From: Allomuricauda sp. CAU 1633
GTDB taxonomy: Bacteria; Bacteroidota; Bacteroidia; Flavobacteriales; Flavobacteriaceae
DNA length: 64,000 nt
Assembly: GCF_017313225.1 (NCBI RefSeq)
Contig: NZ_JAFLNE010000011.1
Location: 1 to 64,000, forward strand
Direction: 5' to 3'
Positions within the stretch are counted from its first letter, which is position 1. Each line of letters begins with the position of its first letter. The notes beneath the pieces are model-generated. The model did not search any database. It saw only the letters and a list, made by a program, of their open reading frames with translations, and was not told the DNA's origin. Shown piece by piece: positions 27,615-37,024 of the stretch. Both the position numbers and the translations under genes were made by a program.

Positions 27615-29073
27615 TCTTTCCCTTGCGTATCAACCATAGCCCTAAAAAGGTCAATAACCCATTTAAGGGCAGAAGTTCGTACCCCATAACATACCCACCC
27701 AGATAGGAAGAAGGGATGTTGGCCACAAGAACAATGATGCCTACAGAAAGCACCGATACCACCCAAACATAACGATCCCAGATTTGGTACTTGGTGAAAA
27801 TACCAAAGGCGAACAATCCCAGTAAGGGGCCGTAGGTGTATCCTGCAACGGTCAGGAGGCTATCTATCACATTGCTGCTTAAAATGTATTTAAAGGCAAT
27901 GATGACAATGACCAACATAATGCTCATGGCTACGTGGGTTTTTTTACGGATTTTCTTTTGTTCTTTCTCGCTTTTCTTTTCAACATTCAAGAAGTCCACA
28001 CAAAAAGAAGTGGTCAATGAGGTCAGGGCACTATCCGCACTACTGTAGGCTGCTGCGATGAGCCCCAACATAAATGTAATGGCCAAAGTAAGCCCCAAGC
28101 CCCCGTTCAATGCAATTTCGGGAAAGAGTAAATCGGTTTTTGGTGTTCCATCCATCAGAGGAATGCCTATTCCGTTTCGTTTGGCATAAATGAAGAGCAA
28201 TACACCCAACAACATAAACATAAAAGTGACTGCCACCAGTACAAAACTGAAAGAGACCATATTTTTTTGGGCATCTTTCAAGGATTTGCAAGTGAGGTTT
28301 TTTTGCATCATATCTTGGTCTAGTCCCGTCATACAAATGGTCACAAACATACCCCCCACAAAAGATTTAATAAAGTAGTTGCGATCCAAGAAGCTCTCCG
28401 TATTCAAAAAGGCATTGTAGTCTTTTAACTCATCCGAAGCTAAAAACTCCCCAAAACTCCAACCCAATTCTCGGTTGATCAATACGATCGAAAGAATCAC
28501 TGCTACAATCATAAAAAGGGTCTGGAGTGTATCCGTCCAAACAATGGTTTTGATACCCCCACGGTTGGTATAGATCCAAATCAACAAAATGGAAATGACC
28601 ACGGTAAACTCAAACCGAACCCCTAAGTCATCAAAGACAAACTGCTGCAATACAATGGCCACTAAATATAGCCGGAAGGCCGCCCCCAAAACCCTCGACA
28701 AGAAAAAGAAAAATGCCCCTGTCTTATGACTGGTACTGCCAAAACGTTCCAAGAGGTATTCATAAATAGAGGTAACGTTCAATCGATAATAAAGCGGTAA
28801 CAACACAAAAGCCACAACCATATACCCAAAAAGGTAGCCAATAACTACCTGCATATAGTTAAATTGAGTGGCCTCTACCCAACCTGGAACCGATATAAAT
28901 GTGACACCCGAAAGTGAAGCTCCAACCATACCAAAAGCGACCACGTACCAAGGCGATTGCTTGCCAGCTTTAAAAAAATCTATGTTGGAATCGTTTTTTC
29001 CCGTAAAATAGGAGATCAGGATCAGTACCAAGAAATAAGCACCAATGAGCAAGAGAATTTGCGTCGCCGACAT
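27592..29073 (-). CDS. Sodium:solute symporter (SSS family)
   Basis: 493 residues with about 13 transmembrane segments. Motifs [28 protein letters not shown] and [18 protein letters not shown] place it in the SSS family and include the Ser/Thr residues that usually bind sodium. Substrate cannot be inferred from sequence or neighbours. It is divergent from recR with a 76-bp spacer. Confidence 0.92.
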   Translation of the reverse strand: MSATQILLLIGAYFLVLILISYFTGKNDSNIDFFKAGKQSPWYVVAFGMVGASLSGVTFISVPGWVEATQFNYMQVVIGYLFGYMVVAFVLLPLYYRLNVTSIYEYLLERFGSTSHKTGAFFFFLSRVLGAAFRLYLVAIVLQQFVFDDLGVRFEFTVVISILLIWIYTNRGGIKTIVWTDTLQTLFMIVAVILSIVLINRELGWSFGEFLASDELKDYNAFLNTESFLDRNYFIKSFVGGMFVTICMTGLDQDMMQKNLTCKSLKDAQKNMVSFSFVLVAVTFMFMLLGVLLFIYAKRNGIGIPLMDGTPKTDLLFPEIALNGGLGLTLAITFMLGLIAAAYSSADSALTSLTTSFCVDFLNVEKKSEKEQKKIRKKTHVAMSIMLVIVIIAFKYILSSNVIDSLLTVAGYTYGPLLGLFAFGIFTKYQIWDRYVWVVSVLSVGIIVLVANIPSSYLGGYVMGYELLPLNGLLTFLGLWLIRKGKTTSNTAQ

Positions 29074-29125
29074 ATATGAAATTTGATTTGCAAAGTACGA
29101 AAGTAAATTGGTAAGTGTAAAATTG

Positions 29126-29133
29126 TAATTTTG
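29126..29133 (+). promoter_or_regulatory. -7 element of the recR promoter
   Basis: TAATTTTG fits the Bacteroidota -7 consensus TAnnTTTG, 16 nt before the start codon. A TTG at 29108-29110 could be the -33 element, although its spacing of 15 bp is short. Confidence 0.5.
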
Positions 29134-29149
29134 TGGGAGAATAAAGGAT

Positions 29150-29770
29150 ATGGAATTTTCATCGAAGCTTTTGGAAAATGCAGTTTATGAAATGTCGCAA
29201 TTGCCAGGGATTGGCAAACGTACGGCATTACGCTTGGTGCTGCACCTCTTGAAGCAACCCGAAGAAAGAACCCACTATCTATCCAATGCATTGATGAAGC
29301 TCAAGAGCGAGGTCAATTTTTGCAAAAGCTGCCATAATATTTCAGATACCGAAATTTGTGAAATATGCGGGAATCCAAAACGGGATGAAAGCCTGGTCTG
29401 TGTGGTGGAGGACATCCGGGATGTTATGGCCATTGAAAACACTTCGCAGTACAATGGATTGTACCATGTTTTGGGGGGTAAAATATCACCTATGGAAGGT
29501 GTGGGTCCACAAGATTTGAACATTGGCTCATTGGTGAATCGTGTAAAGGAAGGAACCGTAAAAGAACTGATTTTTGCCCTGAGTTCCACAATGGAAGGCG
29601 ATACCACCAATTTTTATATCTATCGACAATTGGAAGGATTGGAAATTACCACTTCCACCATTGCCAGGGGAATTTCGGTGGGCGATGAGTTGGAATATGC
29701 CGATGAGGTGACTTTGGGTAGAAGTATTTTAAACCGAATTCCTTTTGAAAGTTCCATGAAGGCCAACTAA
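29150..29770 (+). CDS. recR: Recombination mediator protein RecR
   Basis: 206 residues. A helix-hairpin-helix ([13 protein letters not shown]) is followed by a four-Cys zinc finger (CKSCHN...CEICGN). The Toprim domain ([28 protein letters not shown]) and a C-terminal Walker-like stretch complete the protein. It loads RecA on gapped DNA with RecF and RecO. Length is as usual. Confidence 0.97.
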   Translation: MEFSSKLLENAVYEMSQLPGIGKRTALRLVLHLLKQPEERTHYLSNALMKLKSEVNFCKSCHNISDTEICEICGNPKRDESLVCVVEDIRDVMAIENTSQYNGLYHVLGGKISPMEGVGPQDLNIGSLVNRVKEGTVKELIFALSSTMEGDTTNFYIYRQLEGLEITTSTIARGISVGDELEYADEVTLGRSILNRIPFESSMKAN

Positions 29771-29819
29771 TGGATGATTAATTAATGAACATAAATCAAT
29801 AATAAGTCGATTTCTTTAG

Positions 29820-29827
29820 TATTTTTG
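29820..29827 (+). promoter_or_regulatory. -7 element upstream of the E2 gene
   Basis: TATTTTTG matches TAnnTTTG. The chosen ATG at 29865 lies 37 nt downstream. No clear -33 TTG at standard spacing. Confidence 0.45.
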
Positions 29828-29864
29828 CAAAACAGAAGTCAATATTATATTGTTAACTAAGAAT

Positions 29865-31226
29865 ATGTCAAAATTCGAATTGAAATTACCGCAAATGGGA
29901 GAAAGTGTCGCCGAAGCTACTTTGACCAGTTGGTTGAAGGAAGTGGGCGATACCATTGAGATGGATGAGGCCGTTTTTGAGATTGCCACAGACAAGGTAG
30001 ATTCTGAAGTGCCCAGTGAAGTGGAAGGTGTATTGTTGGAAAAGCGATTTAATGTTGACGATGTTATCCAAGTAGGTGATGTGGTGGCCGTTATCCAAAT
30101 TGAAGGTGAAGTTGAAAGTTCATCAAACGGAGCTGACTCCGTAGATGAGGTGGAAGATATAGTTGAAGAACCGGCCGTGGCCTTGGAAAGTCAAATGGCT
30201 CAGGTAAAGGAATCTGTATCCGCACCTACACCCAATTTTTCAAGTTCGGAGCGTTTTTATTCCCCATTGGTAAAAAATATTGCCAAGGAAGAGGGGGTTT
30301 CCATGGATGAATTGGAAGCCATAGTGGGGACTGGCCTGGAAGGCAGGGTGACCAAAAACGATATTATGGCATTTTTGGAGCATCGTTCCACTAATGGCAG
30401 TAAACCAGCGGAAACTACCAAGGCACCGGTTCAAGAAGTTCCAAAAGCAACTTCAGAACCCAAAGTGCAAAAAGAAACTACGGAGAAACCCAAGTCGGCC
30501 CCAATTCAAGTAGGAAAAGAAGATGAGATAATCCCATTGACCCGTATGGGGAAACTCATTGCCCACCACATGGTGGAAAGTATAGCCACATCGGCACATG
30601 TTCAAAGTTTTGTGGAGGTGGATGCAACCAACGTGGTCAATTGGCGAAACAATGTGAAGAACGCTTTTGAGGCTCGAGAAGGTGAAAAACTCACTTTTAC
30701 CCCCATCTTTATGGAAGCCGTGGCCATGGCCTTGAAAAAATATCCTATGATGAACATTTCATTGGATGGGGACAAGGTCATTAAAAAGAAGCACATCAAT
30801 TTGGGAATGGCGGCAGCCCTCCCTGATGGCAACCTGATTGTTCCAGTCATCAAAAATGCAGACCAATTGAACTTAGTGGGCATGGCAAAAACTGTGAATG
30901 ATTTGGCCAGTAGGGCCAGAAACAATCAACTAAAACCTGAAGAGGTCAAAGATGGTACCTACACAGTGACCAATGTGGGGTCTTTTGGTAGTGTTTTTGG
31001 AACGCCCATCATCAATCAGCCCCAAGTGGGTATCCTGGCTCTCGGTGCTATTCGTAAAATACCTGCAGTCATAGAAACCGACCAAGGAGAGTATATTGGC
31101 ATCCGAAGTAAAATGTTCCTTTCCCATAGCTATGACCACAGGGTGGTGAACGGTGCTTTGGGCGGAATGTTCGTAAAAGCCGTGGCCGATTATTTGGAAG
31201 CATGGGACCTAAACCGGGAAATCTAA
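29865..31226 (+). CDS. Dihydrolipoamide acyltransferase (E2) of a 2-oxoacid dehydrogenase complex
   Basis: 453 residues from ATG 29865; a TTG at 29850 would add five residues. A lipoyl domain (2-78) has the lipoylation Lys44 in ATDKVDSE. A peripheral-subunit-binding domain (about 125-165, FYSPLVKNIAKEEG) and a catalytic domain (about 220-450) follow. The family catalytic motif HxxxDG reads HRVVNG (His425, Asn429): the His is kept but the Asp is Asn. It is probably the E2 of a branched-chain-type complex; the E1 and E3 genes are not adjacent. Confidence 0.9.
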   Translation: MSKFELKLPQMGESVAEATLTSWLKEVGDTIEMDEAVFEIATDKVDSEVPSEVEGVLLEKRFNVDDVIQVGDVVAVIQIEGEVESSSNGADSVDEVEDIVEEPAVALESQMAQVKESVSAPTPNFSSSERFYSPLVKNIAKEEGVSMDELEAIVGTGLEGRVTKNDIMAFLEHRSTNGSKPAETTKAPVQEVPKATSEPKVQKETTEKPKSAPIQVGKEDEIIPLTRMGKLIAHHMVESIATSAHVQSFVEVDATNVVNWRNNVKNAFEAREGEKLTFTPIFMEAVAMALKKYPMMNISLDGDKVIKKKHINLGMAAALPDGNLIVPVIKNADQLNLVGMAKTVNDLASRARNNQLKPEEVKDGTYTVTNVGSFGSVFGTPIINQPQVGILALGAIRKIPAVIETDQGEYIGIRSKMFLSHSYDHRVVNGALGGMFVKAVADYLEAWDLNREI

Positions 31227-31300
31227 CAGAAAACAGGCATATTCCTTTTACAATCCTTAATTTAGACCGATGAAGCCTATTCATCGTTTAACATCCCCAC

Positions 31301-32077
31301 ATGCAATTACAACTAACAAAACCAATTTGTTTTTTTGATTTGGAGACCACGGGAACCAACGTGGTCAAAGATAGAATCGTTGAGATTTCCATATTAAAGG
31401 TGTATCCCAATGGCAATAAAGAAAGTCGAACATGGTTGGTAAATCCTGAAATGCCCATTCCACCAGAATCGGAAGCCATTCATGGTATATCCGATGAAAA
31501 AGTGGCTAACGAGCCCACGTTCAAGCAGTTGTCAAAAGAGATTTATAAAATGATCAAGGACAGCGATTTGGCTGGATTTAACTCAGATCGCTTCGATATT
31601 CCACTTTTGGTAGAGGAAATGTTGCGTGCTGATGTGGATTTTGATATGAAGAACATGGTGTCCGTAGATGTGCAGACCATCTTCCATAAAATGGAAAAGC
31701 GCACCTTGGAAGCTGCTTATCAGTTCTATTGTGAAAAGAGCTTGGAAGATGCCCACAGTGCAGAGGCCGATACCTTGGCGACTTATGAAGTGTTGTTGGC
31801 CCAGCTGGACAGATATCCGGAACTCGAAAACAACGTTAAAAAGCTATCTGAGTTCACCACAAGGAAACAATCGTTGGATTTTGCAGGATTTATTGGCATA
31901 GATGAAAATGATCAGCCTATTTTTGCCTTCGGAAAACACAAAGGGAAAACGGTGGATGAAATCATGGAAACAGAACCCGGTTATTTTGGCTGGATTTTAA
32001 ATGCCGATTTTCCACTGTACACCAAAAAAGTGCTTACCCAGATTAAGTTGAGCAAGCTCAACAACAAGTTGTCCTAA
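31301..32077 (+). CDS. 3'-5' exonuclease, DnaQ-like with ExoX-type C-terminal domain
   Basis: 258 residues. The DEDDh nuclease motifs are present: FFDLETTG (ExoI), FNSDRFDIPLL (ExoII) and HSAEADTLAT (ExoIII). A C-terminal domain of about 60 residues with FGKHKGKTVDEI resembles the extra domain of exodeoxyribonuclease X-like proteins. Likely a DNA repair or proofreading-type exonuclease rather than the polymerase III epsilon subunit. It is followed by the FAH gene after 15 bp. Confidence 0.88.
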   Translation: MQLQLTKPICFFDLETTGTNVVKDRIVEISILKVYPNGNKESRTWLVNPEMPIPPESEAIHGISDEKVANEPTFKQLSKEIYKMIKDSDLAGFNSDRFDIPLLVEEMLRADVDFDMKNMVSVDVQTIFHKMEKRTLEAAYQFYCEKSLEDAHSAEADTLATYEVLLAQLDRYPELENNVKKLSEFTTRKQSLDFAGFIGIDENDQPIFAFGKHKGKTVDEIMETEPGYFGWILNADFPLYTKKVLTQIKLSKLNNKLS

Positions 32078-32092
32078 TTAATTTAGAACCCC

Positions 32093-32704
32093 ATGAAGTT
32101 GATATGCATTGGCAGAAATTATGCCGCCCATATTGATGAGTTGAAAAACGAAAGGCCAGAAGAGCCCGTCGTTTTCATAAAGCCAGATTCAGCCGTTTTG
32201 CCCAAGGAACAGGATTTTTACATCCCTGAATTTTCCGATGATGTGCACTATGAAGTTGAGGTTTTGGTGAAAATAAAGAAAGTAGGAAAGCACATTGCAA
32301 AGCAATTTGCCCACAAGTATTATGATGAAATTGGTCTAGGCATCGATTTCACGGCTCGGGATCTTCAATCCAAACTCAAGGCAAAGGGCCTTCCCTGGGA
32401 AAAAGCAAAGGGTTTTGATGGAGCCGCGGTTATTGGCAAATGGGTTTCCAAGGACAAGTTTAAAAATATTGATGCTATAAATTTTTCACTATTTAAAAAT
32501 GGAGAAAAGGTGCAAGATGGAAACACGTCCTTGATGTTGTGGAAGATAGATGAACTCATTGCACATGTTTCTACCTATTTTATGCTGAAAAAAGGTGATA
32601 TACTCTTCACGGGTACACCAGCAGGTGTTGGTAAAGTAAGCCCAAATGACTACCTTTCAGGTATGCTTGAAGGAGAGCAGCTATTTGAAATTAATGTAAG
32701 ATAA
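32093..32704 (+). CDS. Fumarylacetoacetate hydrolase family protein
   Basis: 203 residues, the short single-domain FAH form. CIGRNYAAHIDEL, the metal-site VHYEVEVLVKI (Glu-x-Glu), DFTARDLQ and FTGTPAGVGKV are visible. Members include oxaloacetate tautomerases/decarboxylases and acylpyruvate hydrolases; the exact reaction is not decidable here. Its stop shares a base with the next start (TAATG). Confidence 0.9.
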   Translation: MKLICIGRNYAAHIDELKNERPEEPVVFIKPDSAVLPKEQDFYIPEFSDDVHYEVEVLVKIKKVGKHIAKQFAHKYYDEIGLGIDFTARDLQSKLKAKGLPWEKAKGFDGAAVIGKWVSKDKFKNIDAINFSLFKNGEKVQDGNTSLMLWKIDELIAHVSTYFMLKKGDILFTGTPAGVGKVSPNDYLSGMLEGEQLFEINVR

Positions 32705-33042
32705 TGATTTACAACCTCGATAAGATAAATGAAATGGCGGAAGGGGACGAGGATTTCGTAACCTCTGTAGTTTCGGTCTTTCTGGAAGAAGTTCCTGCGG
32801 ACTTGGATGGTCTGGAAAAAGCCATTGCAGAAAGAGATTATGAAAATGTGTATAAGTTGGCACACAAAATCAAACCCAATGTAGATATTTTGGGGATGGA
32901 GCAAACCCGTGCCAGAGCTCTTGAAATTGAAACCATGGGTAAGAGCACGGCTAGCTTTGAAGAGATTGAGGAGAAATTCCCAATGCTCAAAAAAGATGTG
33001 CTCCAAGTGGTGGCCGAATTGAAAAAAGACTTCGATTTATAG
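32704..33042 (+). CDS. Hpt (histidine phosphotransfer) domain protein
   Basis: 112 residues, one domain. His54 in KLAHKIKPN is the expected phospho-accepting residue of an Hpt four-helix bundle. It probably relays phosphate between a hybrid histidine kinase and a response regulator encoded elsewhere. Translationally coupled to the FAH gene; its stop abuts the cinA start codon. Confidence 0.9.
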   Translation: MIYNLDKINEMAEGDEDFVTSVVSVFLEEVPADLDGLEKAIAERDYENVYKLAHKIKPNVDILGMEQTRARALEIETMGKSTASFEEIEEKFPMLKKDVLQVVAELKKDFDL

Positions 33043-34290
33043 ATGCAGGCCGAAATCATCACCATTGGGGATGAAATCCTTATTGGGCAGATAGTGGATT
33101 CCAATTCCGCTTTTATCGCCAAAGAACTCAATAAAATTGGTGTTTCCGTGTACCAAATCACTTCGGTGCAAGATGACAGAAGCCATATTTTACAGGCATT
33201 GGAAGAGGCGGGCAAGCGTTCATCTGTAGTGATTATCACTGGTGGATTGGGACCAACCAAGGACGATGTTACCAAACATACGCTCTGCGAATTCTTTGAA
33301 GATGAGTTGATTCAGGATGAGCAAGTACTCAATCACATTGAAGAAATCTTTAAGAAATATATTAGCACTCCCATTTCAGGCTTAAATCGGCAACAAGCTT
33401 TGGTGCCTACCAAAGCTACGGTTTTGCCTAATGATTTTGGCACCGCACCGGGACTCTGGATGAAAAAGGGAGATACAGCCTATGTTTCGCTTCCAGGAGT
33501 GCCCTATGAGATGAAAAACCTCATGACCCGCTCGGTTTTGCCCAAAATCGTGGAAGAATTTGAGCGACCTTATATTTTGCATAAGACCATAATGACCTAC
33601 GGACTTGGGGAAAGTTCCATTGCTAATAAGATTGAGGATTGGGAGAACAACCTCCCCAGTTTTATCAAGTTTGCCTATTTGCCCAATTTGGGGCGGGTAC
33701 GGCTTCGACTTTCTGCCAAAGGAACGAATAGGGATTTTTTGATGGCTGCTATAACCGATGAGGTGAAAAAATTGTATCCCATCATTGGAGACATCATTGT
33801 TGGTGAAGAAGAGGATGAATCCATAGAATATCAGATAGGCAAGTTGCTTACGGATAAACAATTGACCTTATCCACAGCGGAGAGCTTTACCGGAGGCACA
33901 ATTGCGGAGCGTATTACTTCCATTTCTGGTGCTTCCCAGTATTTTAAAGGGAGTGTGGTCAGCTATGCCACGGAAATGAAGGTGAAATTGCTAAATGTTC
34001 CTGCTGAACTTATTCAAAAACACTCCGTGGTCAGTGAAGAAGTGGCGATTGCCATGGCCCAAAATGTAAAAAGTATCATGAATACCGACTTTGCCATTGC
34101 CACTACGGGCAATGCAGGGCCCACAAAAGGGGATTCCAATGCCGATGTGGGAACGGTCTTTATTGCCATTAGCACGCCAGAACGTACATTTGCACAGAAA
34201 TTTACGATGGGAAACCTTCGGGAAAGGGTAGTGGAGAAGTCTGTGAACAAGGCATTTGAGCTACTATGGAAAGAAATTTTAAAATTCTGA
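33043..34290 (+). CDS. cinA: CinA family protein (NMN deamidase-related)
   Basis: 415 residues, two domains. The N-terminal MoCF-like (COG1058) domain starts [17 protein letters not shown] and contains [11 protein letters not shown]. The C-terminal CinA amidase domain contains [15 protein letters not shown] and [12 protein letters not shown]. The C-terminal domain usually deamidates nicotinamide mononucleotide in pyridine nucleotide salvage, and the N-terminal domain is an ADP-ribose pyrophosphatase in studied members. Confidence 0.94.
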   Translation: MQAEIITIGDEILIGQIVDSNSAFIAKELNKIGVSVYQITSVQDDRSHILQALEEAGKRSSVVIITGGLGPTKDDVTKHTLCEFFEDELIQDEQVLNHIEEIFKKYISTPISGLNRQQALVPTKATVLPNDFGTAPGLWMKKGDTAYVSLPGVPYEMKNLMTRSVLPKIVEEFERPYILHKTIMTYGLGESSIANKIEDWENNLPSFIKFAYLPNLGRVRLRLSAKGTNRDFLMAAITDEVKKLYPIIGDIIVGEEEDESIEYQIGKLLTDKQLTLSTAESFTGGTIAERITSISGASQYFKGSVVSYATEMKVKLLNVPAELIQKHSVVSEEVAIAMAQNVKSIMNTDFAIATTGNAGPTKGDSNADVGTVFIAISTPERTFAQKFTMGNLRERVVEKSVNKAFELLWKEILKF

Positions 34291-34298
34291 AAAAGAAT

Positions 34299-34330
34299 TT
34301 TGTACGTCCCACCAAAATGGTATAAATTTG
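34299..34330 (+). promoter_or_regulatory. Promoter of the rpmB operon
   Basis: -33 TTTG ending at 34302, a 20-bp spacer, and -7 TAAATTTG at 34323-34330. This is a good match to the Bacteroidota sigma consensus. It would give a leader of about 30 nt. Confidence 0.65.
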
Positions 34331-34364
34331 CAGCCTCAATAAAATCACTCAAATAGTTAGGGAG

Positions 34365-34592
34365 ATGTCTAAAGTTTGTGAAGTTACAGGAAAAAAGGTG
34401 ATGTTTGGAAACAACGTTTCCTTTTCCATCAATAAAACCAAGAGAAGGTTCGATGCGAACATTTCCAAAAAGAGATTTTACGTTCCTGAAGAGGATCGTT
34501 GGGTGACCTTGAACGTTTCAACCCGTGGATTGAAGATCATCAATAAAAAAGGAATCTCTGCTGTATTGAAGGAAATCAATTCCAAAAAGTAA
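34365..34592 (+). CDS. rpmB: 50S ribosomal protein L28
   Basis: 75 residues beginning SKVCEVTGKKVMFGNNVS, with the usual RRFDANISKKRFYVPEE stretch. First gene of the rpmB-rpmG-DUF4295-ftsY cluster that is common in Bacteroidota. Confidence 0.96.
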   Translation: MSKVCEVTGKKVMFGNNVSFSINKTKRRFDANISKKRFYVPEEDRWVTLNVSTRGLKIINKKGISAVLKEINSKK

Positions 34593-34619
34593 GTAGTCTA
34601 AGCGTTTAAGTACAATACA

Positions 34620-34802
34620 ATGGCAAAGAAAGGAAATAGGATTCAGGTAATTTTGGAGTGCACAGAGCACAAAGAATCTGGTCAACCGGGTACTTCCAGG
34701 TACATTACCACCAAGAATAAAAAGAACACGCCAGATAGGATGGAAATCAAAAAATACAATCCTATCCTTAAGCGTATGACCGTTCATAAAGAAATTAAGT
34801 AA
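34620..34802 (+). CDS. rpmG: 50S ribosomal protein L33
   Basis: 60 residues with [25 protein letters not shown] and [15 protein letters not shown]. The four zinc-ribbon cysteines of C+ L33 are reduced to one (in LECT), so this is the zinc-free form. Confidence 0.95.
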   Translation: MAKKGNRIQVILECTEHKESGQPGTSRYITTKNKKNTPDRMEIKKYNPILKRMTVHKEIK

Positions 34803-34833
34803 TAGGTTTATAGAACCGATAAAAAGATAAGCC

Positions 34834-34986
34834 ATGGCAAAGAAAACAGTAGCAACACTTCAATCCTCTTCCAAAAGATTGACCAAGGCCATTAAAATGG
34901 TAAAATCTCCAAAAACTGGAGCTTACACTTTTGTGGAATCCGTTATGGCACCTGAAATGGTCAACGATTGGTTGAACAAACAATAA
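34834..34986 (+). CDS. DUF4295 protein
   Basis: 50 residues, starting MAKKTVATLQSSSKRLTKAI and ending DWLNKQ; basic N-terminal half. The family is a small Bacteroidota-specific protein nearly always found after rpmG, so a ribosome-linked role is suspected but not shown. A terminator follows 24 bp after the stop. Confidence 0.9.
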   Translation: MAKKTVATLQSSSKRLTKAIKMVKSPKTGAYTFVESVMAPEMVNDWLNKQ

Positions 34987-35009
34987 GGATTGACCCATAG
35001 AAAAGATTG

Positions 35010-35036
35010 AAAGCCACTTTTTAAGTGGCTTTTTTT
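35010..35036 (+). terminator. Terminator of the rpmB-rpmG-DUF4295 operon
   Basis: AAAGCCACTT / AAGTGGCTTT stem with a 3-base loop and a T run. It separates the ribosomal protein genes from ftsY, which has its own -7 element. Confidence 0.9.
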
Positions 35037-35116
35037 ATGGCCGACTTTGGGTACGTTGTGAGGGAAGTGGCCTGTGCGCCAGTGATTTTATGTTAAAAAA
35101 ACTCCCCGTACTTTCC

Positions 35117-35124
35117 TATCTTTG
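35117..35124 (+). promoter_or_regulatory. -7 element of the ftsY promoter
   Basis: TATCTTTG matches TAnnTTTG, 21 nt before the ATG at 35146. No standard -33 TTG. Confidence 0.5.
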
Positions 35125-35145
35125 AACATTCACTAGCTAAACAAA

Positions 35146-36105
35146 ATGAGTTTATTCAAGAATATATTTTCAAAGGACAAAAAAGAGACTTTGGACAAGG
35201 GATTGGAAAAATCCAAGAGCAGCTTTTTTGGCAAGTTGGGAAAGGCTGTAGCTGGAAAGTCCAAAGTGGATGATGAAGTTTTGGACAACCTCGAAGAGGT
35301 TTTGGTCACTTCCGATGTTGGCGTAAACACCACCCTAAAGATCATCGATAGAATTGAGGAACGGGTTTCCCGCGATAAATATATGGGAACCGATGAACTC
35401 AATACCATTTTGCGCGAAGAAATCGCTGGACTCCTTTCGGAAACCCATGTGGGTGAGGAAACCGAATTTACTGTTCCAAAGGATAAAAAACCCTATGTGA
35501 TTATGGTGGTTGGTGTAAATGGGGTGGGAAAGACCACGACCATTGGAAAACTGGCAAGCCAATTCAAGAAAAAGGGGCTAAAAGTGGTTTTGGGTGCTGC
35601 GGATACCTTTCGGGCGGCAGCCATTGACCAATTGCAGGTTTGGGCAGATAGAGTAGATGTTCCCATTATCAAACAAAAAATGGGAAGCGACCCGGCTTCT
35701 GTGGCCTTTGATACCTTAAATTCCGCGGTAGCGGAAAATGCCGATGTGGTTTTGGTGGATACCGCAGGCCGACTGCACAACAAAGTCAATCTGATGAACG
35801 AACTTTCCAAGGTAAAGCGGGTGATGCAAAAGGTAGTACCCGATGCACCCCACGATGTGCTATTGGTTTTGGATGGCTCCACGGGACAAAATGCCTTTGA
35901 ACAGGCCAAACAATTCACCAAAGCCACTGAAGTCACCAGTTTGGCCGTGACCAAATTAGATGGAACTGCCAAAGGCGGTGTGGTCATTGGCATCTCGGAC
36001 CAATTTCAGATTCCCGTAAAATATATTGGCGTAGGTGAGGGCATTGATGACCTTCAGGTGTTTAATAAATACGAGTTTGTGGATTCGTTTTTTAATCTGA
36101 ATTAG
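35146..36105 (+). CDS. ftsY: Signal recognition particle receptor FtsY
   Basis: 319 residues: a short acidic/basic N-terminus, then the NG GTPase. G1 is GVNGVGKTTT, G3 DTAGRLHN and G4 TKLDGTAKGG; ADTFRAAA is the SRP-family insertion motif and GVGEGIDDL the closing motif. It docks ribosome-SRP complexes at the inner membrane. Short A-domain as usual in Bacteroidota. As I recall, rimO follows ftsY closely in many flavobacteria; here over 4 kb intervenes. Confidence 0.97.
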   Translation: MSLFKNIFSKDKKETLDKGLEKSKSSFFGKLGKAVAGKSKVDDEVLDNLEEVLVTSDVGVNTTLKIIDRIEERVSRDKYMGTDELNTILREEIAGLLSETHVGEETEFTVPKDKKPYVIMVVGVNGVGKTTTIGKLASQFKKKGLKVVLGAADTFRAAAIDQLQVWADRVDVPIIKQKMGSDPASVAFDTLNSAVAENADVVLVDTAGRLHNKVNLMNELSKVKRVMQKVVPDAPHDVLLVLDGSTGQNAFEQAKQFTKATEVTSLAVTKLDGTAKGGVVIGISDQFQIPVKYIGVGEGIDDLQVFNKYEFVDSFFNLN

Positions 36106-36189
36106 ATTAAGAAAAGGCCTTTTAGTTGAATTTTGGTGACGTTTAGGATAAAAAGTATGTAGGAGCTTTTATATATGGGGTATAAGCGT

Positions 36190-36612
36190 TTAACTTTTTA
36201 GTTTGTTTATAAAACCCAGTACTTCATCAGCAATTTCAATAGGACAACCCCAATAGTCGAAAATTCCACCTTTCTTGGAGTTTTGACCACAAACTACAAA
36301 TAGTCCTGAGCCCAATTCTTCCTTAATACTACTCGCTAACCAACCTACAAACCCACTATTGTCCAAACCATCTTTGAAGTGGAAGCTAAAGATTTTAAAA
36401 TTTTCGTTTTGTGGGCTTTCCATAGGGATTAAATAGCTCCAAACTTCTTCATCTTTTACCATTGCCAAAGCTTCTGGGTCAAAATAAAAGTCATCAACCG
36501 AAGTTTCTTTAAAGTAATAAGGAGTTTCGTAGATTCTAAGCGTAGATGTCTTTAAAACCTCAATCAGTCTTTTCTTAGTTTGTTCTTTTGTTTCGTTGCT
36601 GATATCCATCAT
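36190..36612 (-). CDS. Hypothetical protein, possibly DUF6196-like
   Basis: 140 residues, soluble, acidic. The N-terminus NETKEQTKKRLIEVLKTS and a middle DPEALAMVKDEEVW recall what I remember of DUF6196, but I am not certain. The second half has FVVCGQNSKKGGIFDYWGCP. Its start overlaps the upstream gene's stop by one base (TAATG), so the two are translationally coupled. It lies in the AT-rich island. Confidence 0.65.
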   Translation of the reverse strand: MMDISNETKEQTKKRLIEVLKTSTLRIYETPYYFKETSVDDFYFDPEALAMVKDEEVWSYLIPMESPQNENFKIFSFHFKDGLDNSGFVGWLASSIKEELGSGLFVVCGQNSKKGGIFDYWGCPIEIADEVLGFINKLKS

Positions 36613-36941
36613 TAAATCTCTTTAAAAATGTTTGTACCCTTTTCTATGGTATCTTTTGAATTCATTTCAAATTTTTCTTCAAGGGTTATCTTGCCGTTAT
36701 CCGATGAAACTATACAATCTGATTTCCCATTATCCAGTTGCCCATCGGTCCGTATTTGGCAATAACTGAAATGTAGCATTCCATTATTTAATTGGCCTAC
36801 TAAATAACCGCGTCTAATTGGCCCTCCGGAATAATTGGCGGACACAAAATTTCCTTCTTGGGAGAAATGAAAAATTGTCAATTCATTTACCACGCCATTT
36901 TTTGCGGTTTGTACAACATTCATTTTTATGTTATCCAACAT
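36612..36941 (-). CDS. Small avidin-like beta-barrel protein, often annotated as N-acetylglutamate synthase
   Basis: 109 residues, or 103 if the second Met at 36923 is used. Features are ENGVVNELTIFHF-type opening, NYSGGPIRRGYLVGQL, HFSYCQIRTDGQLDNGKS and a final helix-poor tail. The pattern is a small beta-barrel family widespread in Bacteroidota and Firmicutes that databases often mislabel as N-acetylglutamate synthase. No GNAT acyl-CoA motif is present, so enzyme function is unlikely. Role unknown. Confidence 0.7.
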   Translation of the reverse strand: MLDNIKMNVVQTAKNGVVNELTIFHFSQEGNFVSANYSGGPIRRGYLVGQLNNGMLHFSYCQIRTDGQLDNGKSDCIVSSDNGKITLEEKFEMNSKDTIEKGTNIFKEI

Positions 36942-37024
36942 GTGTCAATTCAGTTTTCTTAAAAGTAGGAAAATTAGTTTAGGGGAGGAGGGAACAATGA
37001 ATTGTGCCAGTGTTACTTGTAGTT

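Noticed and set aside
36112-36123. AAAAGGCCTTTT palindrome after ftsY as a terminator
   Set aside because: No loop and no T run; too weak to call.
36612-36941. N-acetylglutamate synthase
   Set aside because: That label is common for this small beta-barrel family but no acetyltransferase motif is visible.
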